Shown: positions 26,947-36,528 of the stretch, one piece after another
Position numbering within the stretch: position 1 is the first letter of the stretch
Layout: every line of letters starts with the position of its first letter
Assembly: GCF_028389875.1 (NCBI RefSeq)
Contig: NC_084663.1
Coordinates: 95,469,190 to 95,533,189 of the forward strand
Origin: Rhea pennata
Lineage: Eukaryota; Chordata; Aves; Rheiformes; Rheidae
Direction of reading: 5' to 3'
Length of the DNA stretch: 64,000 nucleotides
Notes under the pieces: model-generated
What the model was told of the DNA's origin: nothing
Seen by the model: only the letters and a program-made list of their open reading frames with translations
The model's database searches: none
Position numbers and translations under genes: made by a program

Positions 26947-27029
26947 CAATGGAACCAGCACCAGGAAATCTTCGGGAGGCTGGACTAGATGATCTCCAGA
27001 GGTCTCTTCCAACCTTGCTGATTCTGTGA

Positions 27030-27769
27030 AATACCAAGCCAAAAACTAGTAGTAGAAAATGTCCTTATGGAAATACTTAGATGCTTTTAACTATGTTTTA
27101 TTCTGCAGTTGGGGTAAGCTAAGCATGCACTGCTTCACTTTTGCTGGTGTGACTCAGTCTCTTGTATCTAAATAATTCCAAAGACTAAATTCCACAAGTT
27201 CTGCTTGTTCACATTGGTAAAATCCATGCACAAAGAATTGTCTCAGCTTAGTGAATTTCTCACAGAATGTCACCCTAACAAAATACTGATGCCTCTACCA
27301 TAGTGTGACAATACAGATGTAATATAATGTGGCTGGAGAGATCTTGCATAGTTTATATAATGAAACTACAAATACTCCTGAAATGAAGAGATTCTGTTCA
27401 AGAGACTGTCTTGACTTATGCTGTCACATAAAAATCAAAAAGGTCAACCGAGAGTAAGATTTTAAATCAAAGAATAAGAGAAAAACATCAGATGAGAAAA
27501 TATGGTTCGGAGTGTCAACACTATGAACACATCAAAATTCTGTATCCTCAAGAAAATGGAAAACAGGAATTGGAAAACCACTTATATCCTTTGACTAACA
27601 TAAAGCCATCTAAGCAGAGTATTGAGGCAAAACACTGGCACATATACCCATACATAAATGGTTTGGGTCTAAGAAAAAAAAAAGATATTGCAAATGAAAT
27701 ATTTAGTTAGAAAAAAAAATATTGAGATACCAGGCACTTCAGAAAATAAGATAAGAAAAAGAGACAACG
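27030..27769. other. Non-coding DNA, nothing recognised
   Basis: AT-rich sequence between the SINE-like element and the old CR1. One ORF of 72 codons (27492-27710) is not recognised. Confidence 0.5.
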
Positions 27770-27955
27770 AATAGGAAGTTAATATCAGGTAACAAGATAA
27801 AAAGATTAAATAAGCCATGCTGGTGTGAGTATAGCGCTACATTAGAGATAACTTAAAGCTGAATCAAATTGTGTTCTTCAAACACATCAGAAACAGGAAG
27901 CCCACCAGAGAATATGTAGGACCAACTGATGATTAGTGTAAAAGGAACACTCAGG
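27770..27955 (+). mobile_element. Ancient CR1 (L3-like), 5' part of a split copy
   Basis: The end of this stretch (ttcttcaaacacatcagaaa ... gtgtaaaaggaacactcag) resembles the part of ancient amniote CR1/L3-type ORF2 that lies between the endonuclease and reverse transcriptase regions. It breaks off where a younger CR1 begins and appears to resume at 29553. The upstream limit is a guess. The reading frame is destroyed. Confidence 0.55.
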
Positions 27956-29552
27956 TGTTGTCACTAGCCCTCAGGAACCCCAGACACAAGAGAGGAAGTC
28001 CGTAAAAATGAAGACTTTCCCTTGGTTGAAGAGGATCGGATCAGAGATCATTTAAGAAAGCCCGACATCCACAAATCCGTGGGCCCTGATGGGAGGCACC
28101 CATGAGTGCTAGGCCATTTTTCATCATCTTTAAAGGTCAGGGAGAACAAGAATGGTGCTTGAGGATTGGAAGAAAGCCAGTGTCGCTCCAGTCTTTGAAA
28201 AGGGCAAGAAGGAGGACCTAGGAAACTACAGGCTAGTCAGCTTCACCTCCATCCCTGGAAAGGTGATGGAACAGCTCATTCTGGATGTCATCTCCAAGCA
28301 TATGGAGGAAAAGAAGGTGATCAGGAGCAGCCAGCATGGATTCACCAAGGGGAAATCCTGCTTAACCAACCTGATAGCCTTCTCTGATGGAATGAGTGGC
28401 TGGGTAGATGAGGGGAGAGCAGTGACTTGAGACTTGACTTCAGGAAGGCTTTTGACACTGTCAACCATAAGATCCTCATAAACATGCTCAGAAAGTGGGA
28501 GATAGATGAGCAGAGGGTGAGGCAGACTGGCTGAATGGTAGAGTTTTGAGGTTTGTGATCAGTGGCACATATTCGGAGGCCATTAGCTAGCAGTGTCCGC
28601 CAGGAGTCATTACTGGGTCCAGTATTGTTTAACTTATTCATCAGTGAAATGGATGAAGGGACAGAGTGCCACCTCAGTAAGTTTGTTAACAATATAAAAC
28701 TGGAAGGAGTGGCTGATGCATCATAAGGCTGTGCCGCGACTCAGAGGGACTTCAACAGGCTGGAGAGATGGGCAGAGAGGAACCTCATGAAGTTCAACAA
28801 AGGGAAGTGCAGGATCCTGCACCTAGGGAGGAATAACCCCTTGCACCAGTACAGGCTGGGGGCTGACCTGCTGGAGAGCAGCCCCACAGAGAAAAAATGA
28901 GTCCTGGTGAACAAGAAGTTGACCATGTGTCACCAATGTGCCCTTGTGGCCAGGAAGGCCAACAGTATCCTGGGGTACATTGGGAAGAGTGTTGCCAGCA
29001 GGTGGAGGGATGCGATCCTTCACCTCTGCTCAGCTCTGATGAGACATCTGGAGTACTGTGCCCAGTTTCAGGCTCCTCAGTATAGGAGAGACAAGGAGCT
29101 GCTGTAGTAGCCCTCTGCTGGACTCACTAAGATGATTAAAGGACTGGAGCATCTCACATAACAAAAGGCTAAGAGAGCCGAAACTGTTTAGCCTGGAGAA
29201 GAGAAGACTGAGAAGGGATCTTATCAACATGTAAAAGTATCTGAAGGGAGGGTGTAAAGAGGATGGAGCGAAACTCTTCTCAGTGGTGCCCAGTAACAGG
29301 ACAAGAGGAAATGGCTACAAGCTGAAACACAAGAAGGTCCATCTGAATATAAGAAAATCTTTATTGTGAGCATGACTGAGCACTGGAACAGCTTGCTGAG
29401 AGAGGTTGTGGACTCTCCTCCCTAGAGATATTCAAAAGCCATCTGGACACAATTCTGGGCAACAGGTCCTAGGTGATCTTGCTTGAGCAGTCAGCTTGGA
29501 CTAGATGATCTGCAGAGGTCCCTTCCAACCTCAACTATTCCGTGACTCTGTG
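27956..29552 (+). mobile_element. CR1 LINE, 5'-truncated, plus strand
   Basis: It covers the reverse-transcriptase half of ORF2 to the 3' end. Recognisable in order: the CR1 segment around aaatgaagactttcccttgg, the RT region near 28150-28430, the degenerate motif C region near 28680-28700 (reading FVNN-like instead of FADD), the ORF2 C-terminus (near 29370-29460) and the tail gactagatgatctgcagagg followed by attccgtgactctgtga. Frame is lost several times after 28430, so the copy is dead. It is more diverged than the copies at 36.5 and 41.6 kb and differs in subfamily. It sits inside an older CR1 in the same orientation. Confidence 0.92.
28152..28430 (+). pseudogene. CR1 ORF2 reverse transcriptase fragment
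   Basis: An open stretch of 92 codons encoding the N-terminal part of the CR1 RT domain: LEDWKKASVAPVF, then [20 protein letters not shown], then [19 protein letters not shown]. These are conserved blocks of non-LTR retrotransposon RT (fingers region). The catalytic motif A (DFxKAFD) follows just after 28430 but in another frame. It is not expected to make a working protein. Confidence 0.85.
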
Positions 29553-30056
29553 AAGATACAGCCATTTGTAGCCCAGCTAAATGACTTCTTTGAATAGGTT
29601 TTCATCAGGGATTCCGAAACACAAGCCCTTCTCTTGGAGCTCATCAAACAATATGACAAAATGAACTGTAATCAAACAGAAAGACCAAACAACATTCACC
29701 CAAGAGTTCTAGAATGACTTAAGGATGAGAAAACTGAACTGTTAATGATGGTACATAGCCTTTTGCCAAAACTAGCTTGGTACCTGACAACTCAAATGGA
29801 AAATGTGACATCACATTTTTAAAAAACTTAAGGAAAGCTCCAATGAACTACAGGCCTGTAAGTCTGGCTTCTGTAATAGGTGAATTAAATAGAAATCATA
29901 ATAATACATGGACAGTTGCTTAAGATGATCTCTCAAGGCATTTGAAAAGCCTACCAGAGTTCCTTGAAGAAGCTGACTTGCAGATAAAGGTGATCTGGTT
30001 GATATAGTTCACTTCTTCCTAAAATCTTTGTCAATCTTCTTCATTAAGACTGTTGG
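29553..30056 (+). mobile_element. Ancient CR1 (L3-like), continuation after nested insertion
   Basis: After the younger CR1 ends, the sequence resumes as old CR1 ORF2: cagctaaatgacttctttga (NDFF-type block), ttcacccaagagttctagaa (IHPRVL-type block), aactacaggcctgtaagtct (NYRPVSL-type block), then a diverged segment near 29960-30000. The blocks occur in the order of CR1 ORF2, with many frameshifts and stops. With 27770-27955 it forms one element split by the insertion. The 3' limit is uncertain. Confidence 0.65.
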
Positions 30057-30285
30057 GGAACCCCAACAACCTTGATGTAAGAAGAAAGGTCCTCCAATGG
30101 ATAATTAAGAGACATAAAATTGAGCATATAAGCACATAAACAGATCTTAAAATTGAAGGAATAGTCATTCTGTTTGCAAGATTGAACGCCAGAGATTAGC
30201 TCTTTTATTATGAGTATTTGTACTGCCTCCTTCTGAATGGCTACATCTTTCTCAGATGAATCAAAATAAACTAAGGCTGAAAGAC

Positions 30286-30310
30286 AAAATAAAATAAAAT
30301 AAAATAAAAT
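30286..30310. repeat. (AAAAT)5 microsatellite
   Basis: Five tandem AAAAT units at the left end of the A/C-rich tract. Confidence 0.9.
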
Positions 30311-30547
30311 AAAAACATCAAAAAACAAAAACAAAAAACAAGAAAAACCAAGAAAACAAAAACAAACCCAAAACCCCAAACTCCAAAAACCCCAAACCCC
30401 AAAAGAACAAAAACAAAATAACCCCCAAAAAAACAAAACAAAAAAGCCCTCCAAAACAAAAGAAACCCCCCAAAAACCCAAAAGAAAAATCAACCCCCCC
30501 CCAAAACAACCCCCCCCCCCAAAACCCAACCCCCAAAACAAAAAGGT
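30311..30547. repeat. A/C-only low-complexity tract with G-quadruplex motif on minus strand
   Basis: About 235 bp in which the plus strand is almost entirely A and C, moving from A-rich on the left to C-rich on the right. C runs of 9, 11, 3 and 5 at 30494-30502, 30510-30520, 30525-30527 and 30530-30534 are separated by 7, 4 and 2 bases, so the minus strand meets the usual G3+N1-7 G-quadruplex pattern. The long minus-strand ORFs across it (up to 165 codons, rich in Phe, Gly, Leu, Trp) are by-products of composition and not genes. Confidence 0.9.
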
Positions 30548-31289
30548 AGCAGTCAGAGGTACAAGGCATCAGAGGAAGCGGCTGAGTTCAAAAAACAGTG
30601 AGGCAGTTTTCCCATAAGAATTAGTGTTATAGACAACAAATATACGTGTGTTAGAAGAAATACACACATCTTAAATACACAGAGACAGTACTTACAGCAT
30701 GGAGGATAGAGAAAGAATACCAGTGTAAGGTATTATCATCTAAAAGAGATGCTGATTTAAGAATAGATCATTATTCTGGAAGATTTCAGCTACTTTATCC
30801 ATGAGACTAAATGGTTAACTTAAATCTTTCACTGTGAGCTTTCTTGCAGCCTTTTTCCAGTTACATTTTCATCATTTCCATCATCCGGAGAAGACTCCGA
30901 TAAAGAGTGAAAAACAAAACCTTTGGGCATTCTGTTTTATAAAGGAAGTGCTGAAGATCCTTCAGATACATGATCCTGTGATCCTGCTCTTGTCTCCTTA
31001 TCCTCAATATCAAACAGACTGTTCCTGTGCAGTTAAGCTGCATGCATTTCTCTGCTATCTACCAAGCTGCTAATACAAGCCTGACAGATAGCAAGGCATG
31101 CCTATAGGTTGTTCTGTGAAAATGTCTGCTCAATGTTTGTAACAGTCAAATTAAGCAAAACATTAGAAACACTCAGGGAAAAAAAGCACTATACCACTGT
31201 ACAAATTCATGTTCATCTATGTCTTTAATACTATCTGATCTGACTAACTTTTGCTAGCGCCTCTTTTAAAAACAAGGACAGGAGGTAAC
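30548..31289. other. Non-coding DNA, nothing recognised
   Basis: Unique-looking AT-rich sequence. ORFs of 60-80 codons on both strands overlap each other and are not recognised. Confidence 0.5.
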
Positions 31290-31400
31290 AAATGGAGCTA
31301 ATAGGTTCTTCACACAGTGGGTGATCTGTGGAACTCCCTGCCAAGAAATATCATGGACGCCAATACAGGTTCAAAGACTGGACAACTTAAGCCAACTAGA
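31290..31400 (+). mobile_element. Ancient CR1 (L3-like) 3' fragment
   Basis: The order aggttcttcacacagtgggt, ctgtggaactccctgccaag, then ggttcaaagactgg follows the ORF2 C-terminal region of ancient amniote CR1/L3 elements (the block encoding a W/NxLP-type motif). It is strongly diverged, and the boundaries are approximate. Confidence 0.6.
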
Positions 31401-34400
31401 CTAGCTTCACAAATCCAGGTCTAATTTGGAATTCCATTAAAATTAATTTAATTCAAAAGGAATACATCTTTATGGACAGTAAAAATGGTAAGACTGACGT
31501 TCAAAGAACAATCTATTCCACAGAGAATTAACAGGAGTAATTCCATATTCTACCTACCTTCTTCCAACACAAGTTGTTAAAGTTGCCCTAGTTGCACAGC
31601 ATTAAGGTTCCAAAAATAACAGCATTAGCTCGATCACACGACAAACAGGAAATACACAAAATGGAGTATCTGTGAAGTGTATATATATAAGTATCTTACC
31701 TGCTTGTATCATAAAACGGGTAACTTGAAGCATTTTACAGGACATGCAATTAAGCCAAGTTAACATTTGTGTGTAAATACTGATGTCTGTATTCCCTTAG
31801 AATTTGGGACCTCACTTTCATTGAATTAACGTACTTAGAGGAAATCGTATGCTTTATTCAATGACATCAACAATAAGACTGTTATATTGTATGCTAAAGC
31901 AGAACTGCCAAATCTTAAAATAAAGAAATAAAAAAACACAGTGATGAGAAATTCATAGGTGAATACATCACTGACCCAGAACCAGGATGTGTTTTTTTTT
32001 TTATTTTTGTTCTGAGCAACAACTCTCTGGCAGTGTCTAAAATGAGACCTGTGTTTAGATGCATGTCTTTACTTTCATGTAAAGACATGAAATTTATGTA
32101 TCCTCAACAGAAACTTCAGAGAGTAAAAACAACTGACAGAAAACACTTAACAACATTAGCAGTTTGTTGGTAAACAAAAGGAGACTCTGAAAGGTAATTA
32201 GACCTGCAAAAGAAACCTGAGGAGCAACTATAAAAACAAAGACAGAACTCAAGAAATAAAAACAAAGCTATGACTTCATGAAGATTTCAGCAAAGGAAGC
32301 GAGGATTAACACACAGCTGCTTTACAATGAGGCACTACTTAATGTAGCTACTAAAAATAATTACAAAAGTAATTTGTAATCTAATGATTTCAGAACTCTC
32401 ATTATAGTTAAATGAGAGTAACTTAGGTGAGTTATACAAGTATGCTTTGAATCTGGATATTACAAGTTTGCTAAAAAACTATTATTAAACATCTTATGCA
32501 AGCAGCAACAAAATGGCCCTTCAGATCAATCTGCTATGCTGTTGGAAAGTAACAACAAATTCTTTGGACAAAGTTGTCTAGCAGTTTAAAAAAATGCAGA
32601 ATCAACAGAAAAATAAAAAATAATTAATTTTTCTGGGAATTTATACCATTAATAACCATTTGCTCAACAACAAAACTAAGGCACAGATATAGAATAGTTA
32701 TGTCTGGTAGCTTTTTCTGCAGAAAACTGTTAGATATATATAACTGCTGAGAAAGAGCAAACTTCAAACATTGAAGATTTTTTTTCCAAGATCTGGACAC
32801 TTACTAAAAAAGAATAGACAATTAAGATCTTTGAAAATAAGGTACTAAGATAATTGGTGGTTTCAAAACACCAGCAAAAATGAGCTGTCTTTCACAGACG
32901 AAAAATTTCAAACTAAATCTCAAGGTTAGGAAGAACAAGTTGTTCTAGTGACCATAAAACTAATTTAGCACAATCTGCATCCTATATCCCGAGCACTTCC
33001 ACCAGTGTAAATTTGAATTCCCTTTTCCCAAAGTCTTCCTCTACCAAAAGAAGTGTCAAATTCACCCCCATATCCTCTTAACATTCCAAATGAAGTTGAC
33101 GCTCCCTCATTTATCCTCCTATAACCAGCTGTGCATGAGGCAGCACAGTTCTGTCACTGCTGCTGAGCTACGTGCGCGCTGGCTGGCTCGCTATTAGGCA
33201 TACGGACTTTCCAGTCATCAGGCTAAACAGGAAAGATACATGCTGAGCTCACATTGATGCTTGCTTCTAGCAAAGGTGTTCATCTGGAGTCTTTTCTTCC
33301 CTGAGTAGCTGCTTATTTTCACATAAGACATCTAATCTTAAACAAAGAAATGGTCTTATTAGTAAACAATACCTACTAGTTTAAGACTGCAAGTAGAAAA
33401 TCATATAAATGAAATGTTTATGGTCAGATTCACTCTTGGATGAACTTCAGCTGAACTAATTTGATTCTTCAATATTAGTTTGTCTTTTAAGTAAATGGAT
33501 CATGTCTAAATCAGAAATAAAATTACTTTGTGAATAGGAATATTTTATTATTCTAAAATGCTCGAAAATAGAGGTCAAAAAACTAATATAGTTAAAATGC
33601 AAAGGATTCTATCTGCCCTTCGCCAAAAACACCCCAAAAACAAACAAACAGAAAAACCTCCAGCCAACAGTGTGTCTTGATAAAGTCTGACATAAAACAA
33701 GAAAAATGTAGCTAATGGATTTAGAATTAAGCAGAGAAATCCACAGTTTTGTCTGATATTTTATACTTCATGAATATCTATCATTTGAGAGACACAGCTC
33801 CAAGTAGTCTATGCTTCCCCCTTGAACCTTTTCAAGTACATTGTGAAATATCAGATCCTTCACCATGGTTACTTCTTCAGGAAAACATCATCATGTTCAT
33901 CTGTGAACCTTATCCACTGAGGAGGTTACACTCCTGACAGGCAGAAGCAAAAATAAGAGGAGCCAAAGGCTTAAGCATCCCTAGGGATAGGCTTGACTCA
34001 GCTTTTCAAGCTTTCCTAACCTTATTCAGCACACTTGCCTGATTAATTCACACACCCAGTTATTGCCTTAACTAACTATCAGGGGAATGATAGGAGGGAG
34101 GGACAAAAAAAATAACTCTTGAGTAAAATCAGCCCAAAAAACGACCGATTGACTCATGTCTAGCTTGATATAACACATTTTACAAGACTCCAATATTACC
34201 TACATTATGTCTTTATATAAACACACAAGCTAACCAGATTAGCAGCAAATTAACTCTTGCAAATGTTATTTTCATATGTTAGGATTTTATAGAATGTTCC
34301 CAAATGTTTACAAATCTACAAACCTCCTTCATTGTAAAAGTGTTCAGTATAAGATATCTCATTAAATAAATGACTTTGTAAGGTGGTTGATTAACAATGT

Positions 34401-35803
34401 TATCCACCCTGCAGCCACATAATTGTGATAATACAGGGTAATTAATATACGGGCAATCACATCGAATCTATTGACTCAGATAAAATGCATAATAAAATTT
34501 AAGTACAGTAAGTTTTGAGCACTAACAAAATTCATTATGGACAACTATGAATTTAAATTTGAAAACTGATTGCTAACACAGAATATAACTGAAAAGTCTT
34601 CTTTACATAACAAAAGAATATATGTAAGTACAGTATAATTACCTATATAGACAGTGATAATGACAGAAGACACTTCTCAGATAAATGGACAGGTGATTAC
34701 ACAGAGATTTTATCATACATAAAAAAACTAAACAAATTAATATTGCTTTGCAAAGTCAAGAAATTAGAAGTTAATTAATCTCTCTACTATGTACAACAGT
34801 CATGATCAGATACTACTTTCCCCCAAAGAATCCTGCTTCCTGCACTATACAAGACAGTTTGTGCTCTCTGAATGGAACAGATGGATAAAGACAGAATGAT
34901 CATAAAACAAAGCACAAGACTACGAAGATAAGCATATATATTAACAAAACTGAAAAATCCAAGCCAAAGTTAAAAACAATAGAAAAAGTAGAAAACAAAC
35001 TCTTAAGAATGGACAGGAAAAGAACTTTTTGATATCATGGTGCAAGGTGTTAAGTACTGGTTACATTTAATGTTAATTTGGAAGCAGTAGTTTAATAATA
35101 GGATGAAATTGTAGAAGGCATCTACATAAGGTAGCTTCAGCACATCTATATTCTGTAACCTTACAATCCAAACCCTGAAAATTGCTTTCTCTTGCAACAA
35201 AACTCAAAAAGGAGAAAAAATGTCTCTCAACTACATATCCTTGCGTCTTTTTCCTGTTTAGTACAAGGAAAAAATTGTGGCACAGCTGTAAGAATGAATT
35301 TATTTATCATTTAAAACCATTGTTTTATTAACATAAGATGCATTTAATTCTGAGACTAAATAATGCTTACAGTATCTTTGACTAAAGAACCAGAGATTTG
35401 TTAGAAGAAAATTCTGGGCAGCACTTGCCCCTAATCAAATAAATAAATAAATAAAAACTTTACAAATAAGCTGAAGAGGAAAATATTGCCTGCTCCTAAA
35501 TCCCTTGATAGTACAAGACACATTGCAGTTTCCTGCAGTTTTTAACAAAATCTCTGGAGAATCACTGAAAGGTTTCCTCTCTTCTCATCTAGTTCTCAGA
35601 TGGAGAACCTGCCCCATAAGATGATGATGGACATACTAACCATCTGTTAATACTACCCGGAAAAACAACGTCATATTAAGAATTCTCCGATTGATCTTCT
35701 GATACATTTTAAGTTAAAAAATTTCTATGGGCAGGGGAGAGGGAGAAGTAACAGTACTCCCCTTGTTCATGTCTCTGGTAGGCAGACTACCAAAAACATG
35801 AAA
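31401..35803. other. Non-coding AT-rich DNA, nothing recognised
   Basis: About 4.4 kb with no recognisable gene or repeat, apart from short AT microsatellites (for example tatatatata near 31680 and (AAAT)n near 35437-35455). A locally GC-rich stretch at 33120-33210 (gctacgtgcgcgctggctgg) is too small for a CpG island. Confidence 0.5.
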
Positions 35804-35838
35804 ATGGACTAGATGATCCTTAGCAATCTAACTTTTCA
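35804..35838 (+). mobile_element. Possible old CR1 3' tail
   Basis: The string tggactagatgatccttagc followed by aatctaactttt matches the last part of CR1 (tggactagatgatc..., then ...ttccaacc) with divergence. It is very short, so it could be a relic or chance. Confidence 0.4.
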
Positions 35839-36528
35839 CACAGACTGTCAAACAATCAAAAAACTGTTCAAATCTCTAGAGTTTTTTCCTGCATTTCTCT
35901 GTATCCCAGATTGATCACCTTCCTCTCCCTTCAAATACATTAAGTACACATATTTCCAATGAGATCTCCATTTTCAAGCCAGCTTTAAGTATGAAACCTA
36001 CACTACAGAAGGGATAGAGTGCCTTCCTCCACTGGATTTACAAAAATACTGTCTCCTCTGCTCACAATATACAAAGAAAGCAGTTCTCCCCCCCAAAAAA
36101 AAATTCCACCACAAATGAAAAAATCTCATTTTTGATAATAATTATTATGCAGTCAGAAAGGCAAACAATTCTTGTCCAATCTCAAATATTTATTTCATGA
36201 TTACATAAACGCAATTTCAAAATTTCTTTTAATATCCCTTAAGTTTCCAGTAAATGTTGTAATAGTATAATTATTTTCTCAGCATCCTAGCAAATACCAT
36301 TCCCTTATTTGTGAACATAGATTATTACAGCTCCAAGAATTTTTAAAAAGTTCATTTCATTACATATGCTCTACAGTAAACTAGCACTGTTTAACACTTT
36401 AAAAAAATCAAATCACTGAATTCTAGCTTACTGGAAATGTTTTTGAGTCATTGCATTTTTTATGAACATATTTCCTACTATACATCTGGCTTTTATTTGC
36501 TTGTACATATCTCTAAGCTATGACTTCT
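35839..36528. other. Non-coding DNA, nothing recognised
   Basis: AT-rich sequence without recognisable features. Confidence 0.5.

Larger units (their letters stand above)
26881..27029 (+). mobile_element. tRNA-Val-derived SINE-like element with CR1 3' tail
   Basis: The first part matches a valine tRNA: A box TAGTATAGTGG at 26892-26902, B box GGTTCAAGTCC at 26936-26946 (44 bp apart, as in tRNA genes), anticodon stem TCTGC/GCTGA (26911-26915 and 26923-26927, one mismatch) enclosing a loop with anticodon TAC at 26918-26920, T arm at 26933-26949, and the 3' acceptor strand TGGAACCA at 26950-26957. The 5' acceptor strand (26885-26891) no longer pairs, so this is not a functional tRNA gene. After a linker of about 16 bp, 26974-27029 is a CR1 3' end (tggactagatgatctccaga, then gattctgtga) almost identical to the CR1 tails elsewhere in this window. 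A Pol III promoter head joined to a LINE 3' tail is the architecture of a SINE mobilised by that LINE. From one copy it could also be a one-off template-switch chimera. The 5' boundary is uncertain by several bases and I found no clear target-site duplication. Confidence 0.8.

Noticed and set aside
26885..26957. A functional tRNA-Val gene
   Set aside because: The 5' acceptor strand does not pair with TGGAACC, stems carry mismatches, and the body continues into a CR1 tail instead of a Pol III terminator.
30044..30541. 165-codon minus-strand ORF
   Set aside because: It translates the A/C low-complexity tract; the Phe/Gly/Leu/Trp-rich protein is a composition artefact.
33120..33210. CpG island or promoter
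   Set aside because: The GC-rich patch is under 100 bp with few CpGs and no associated exon.
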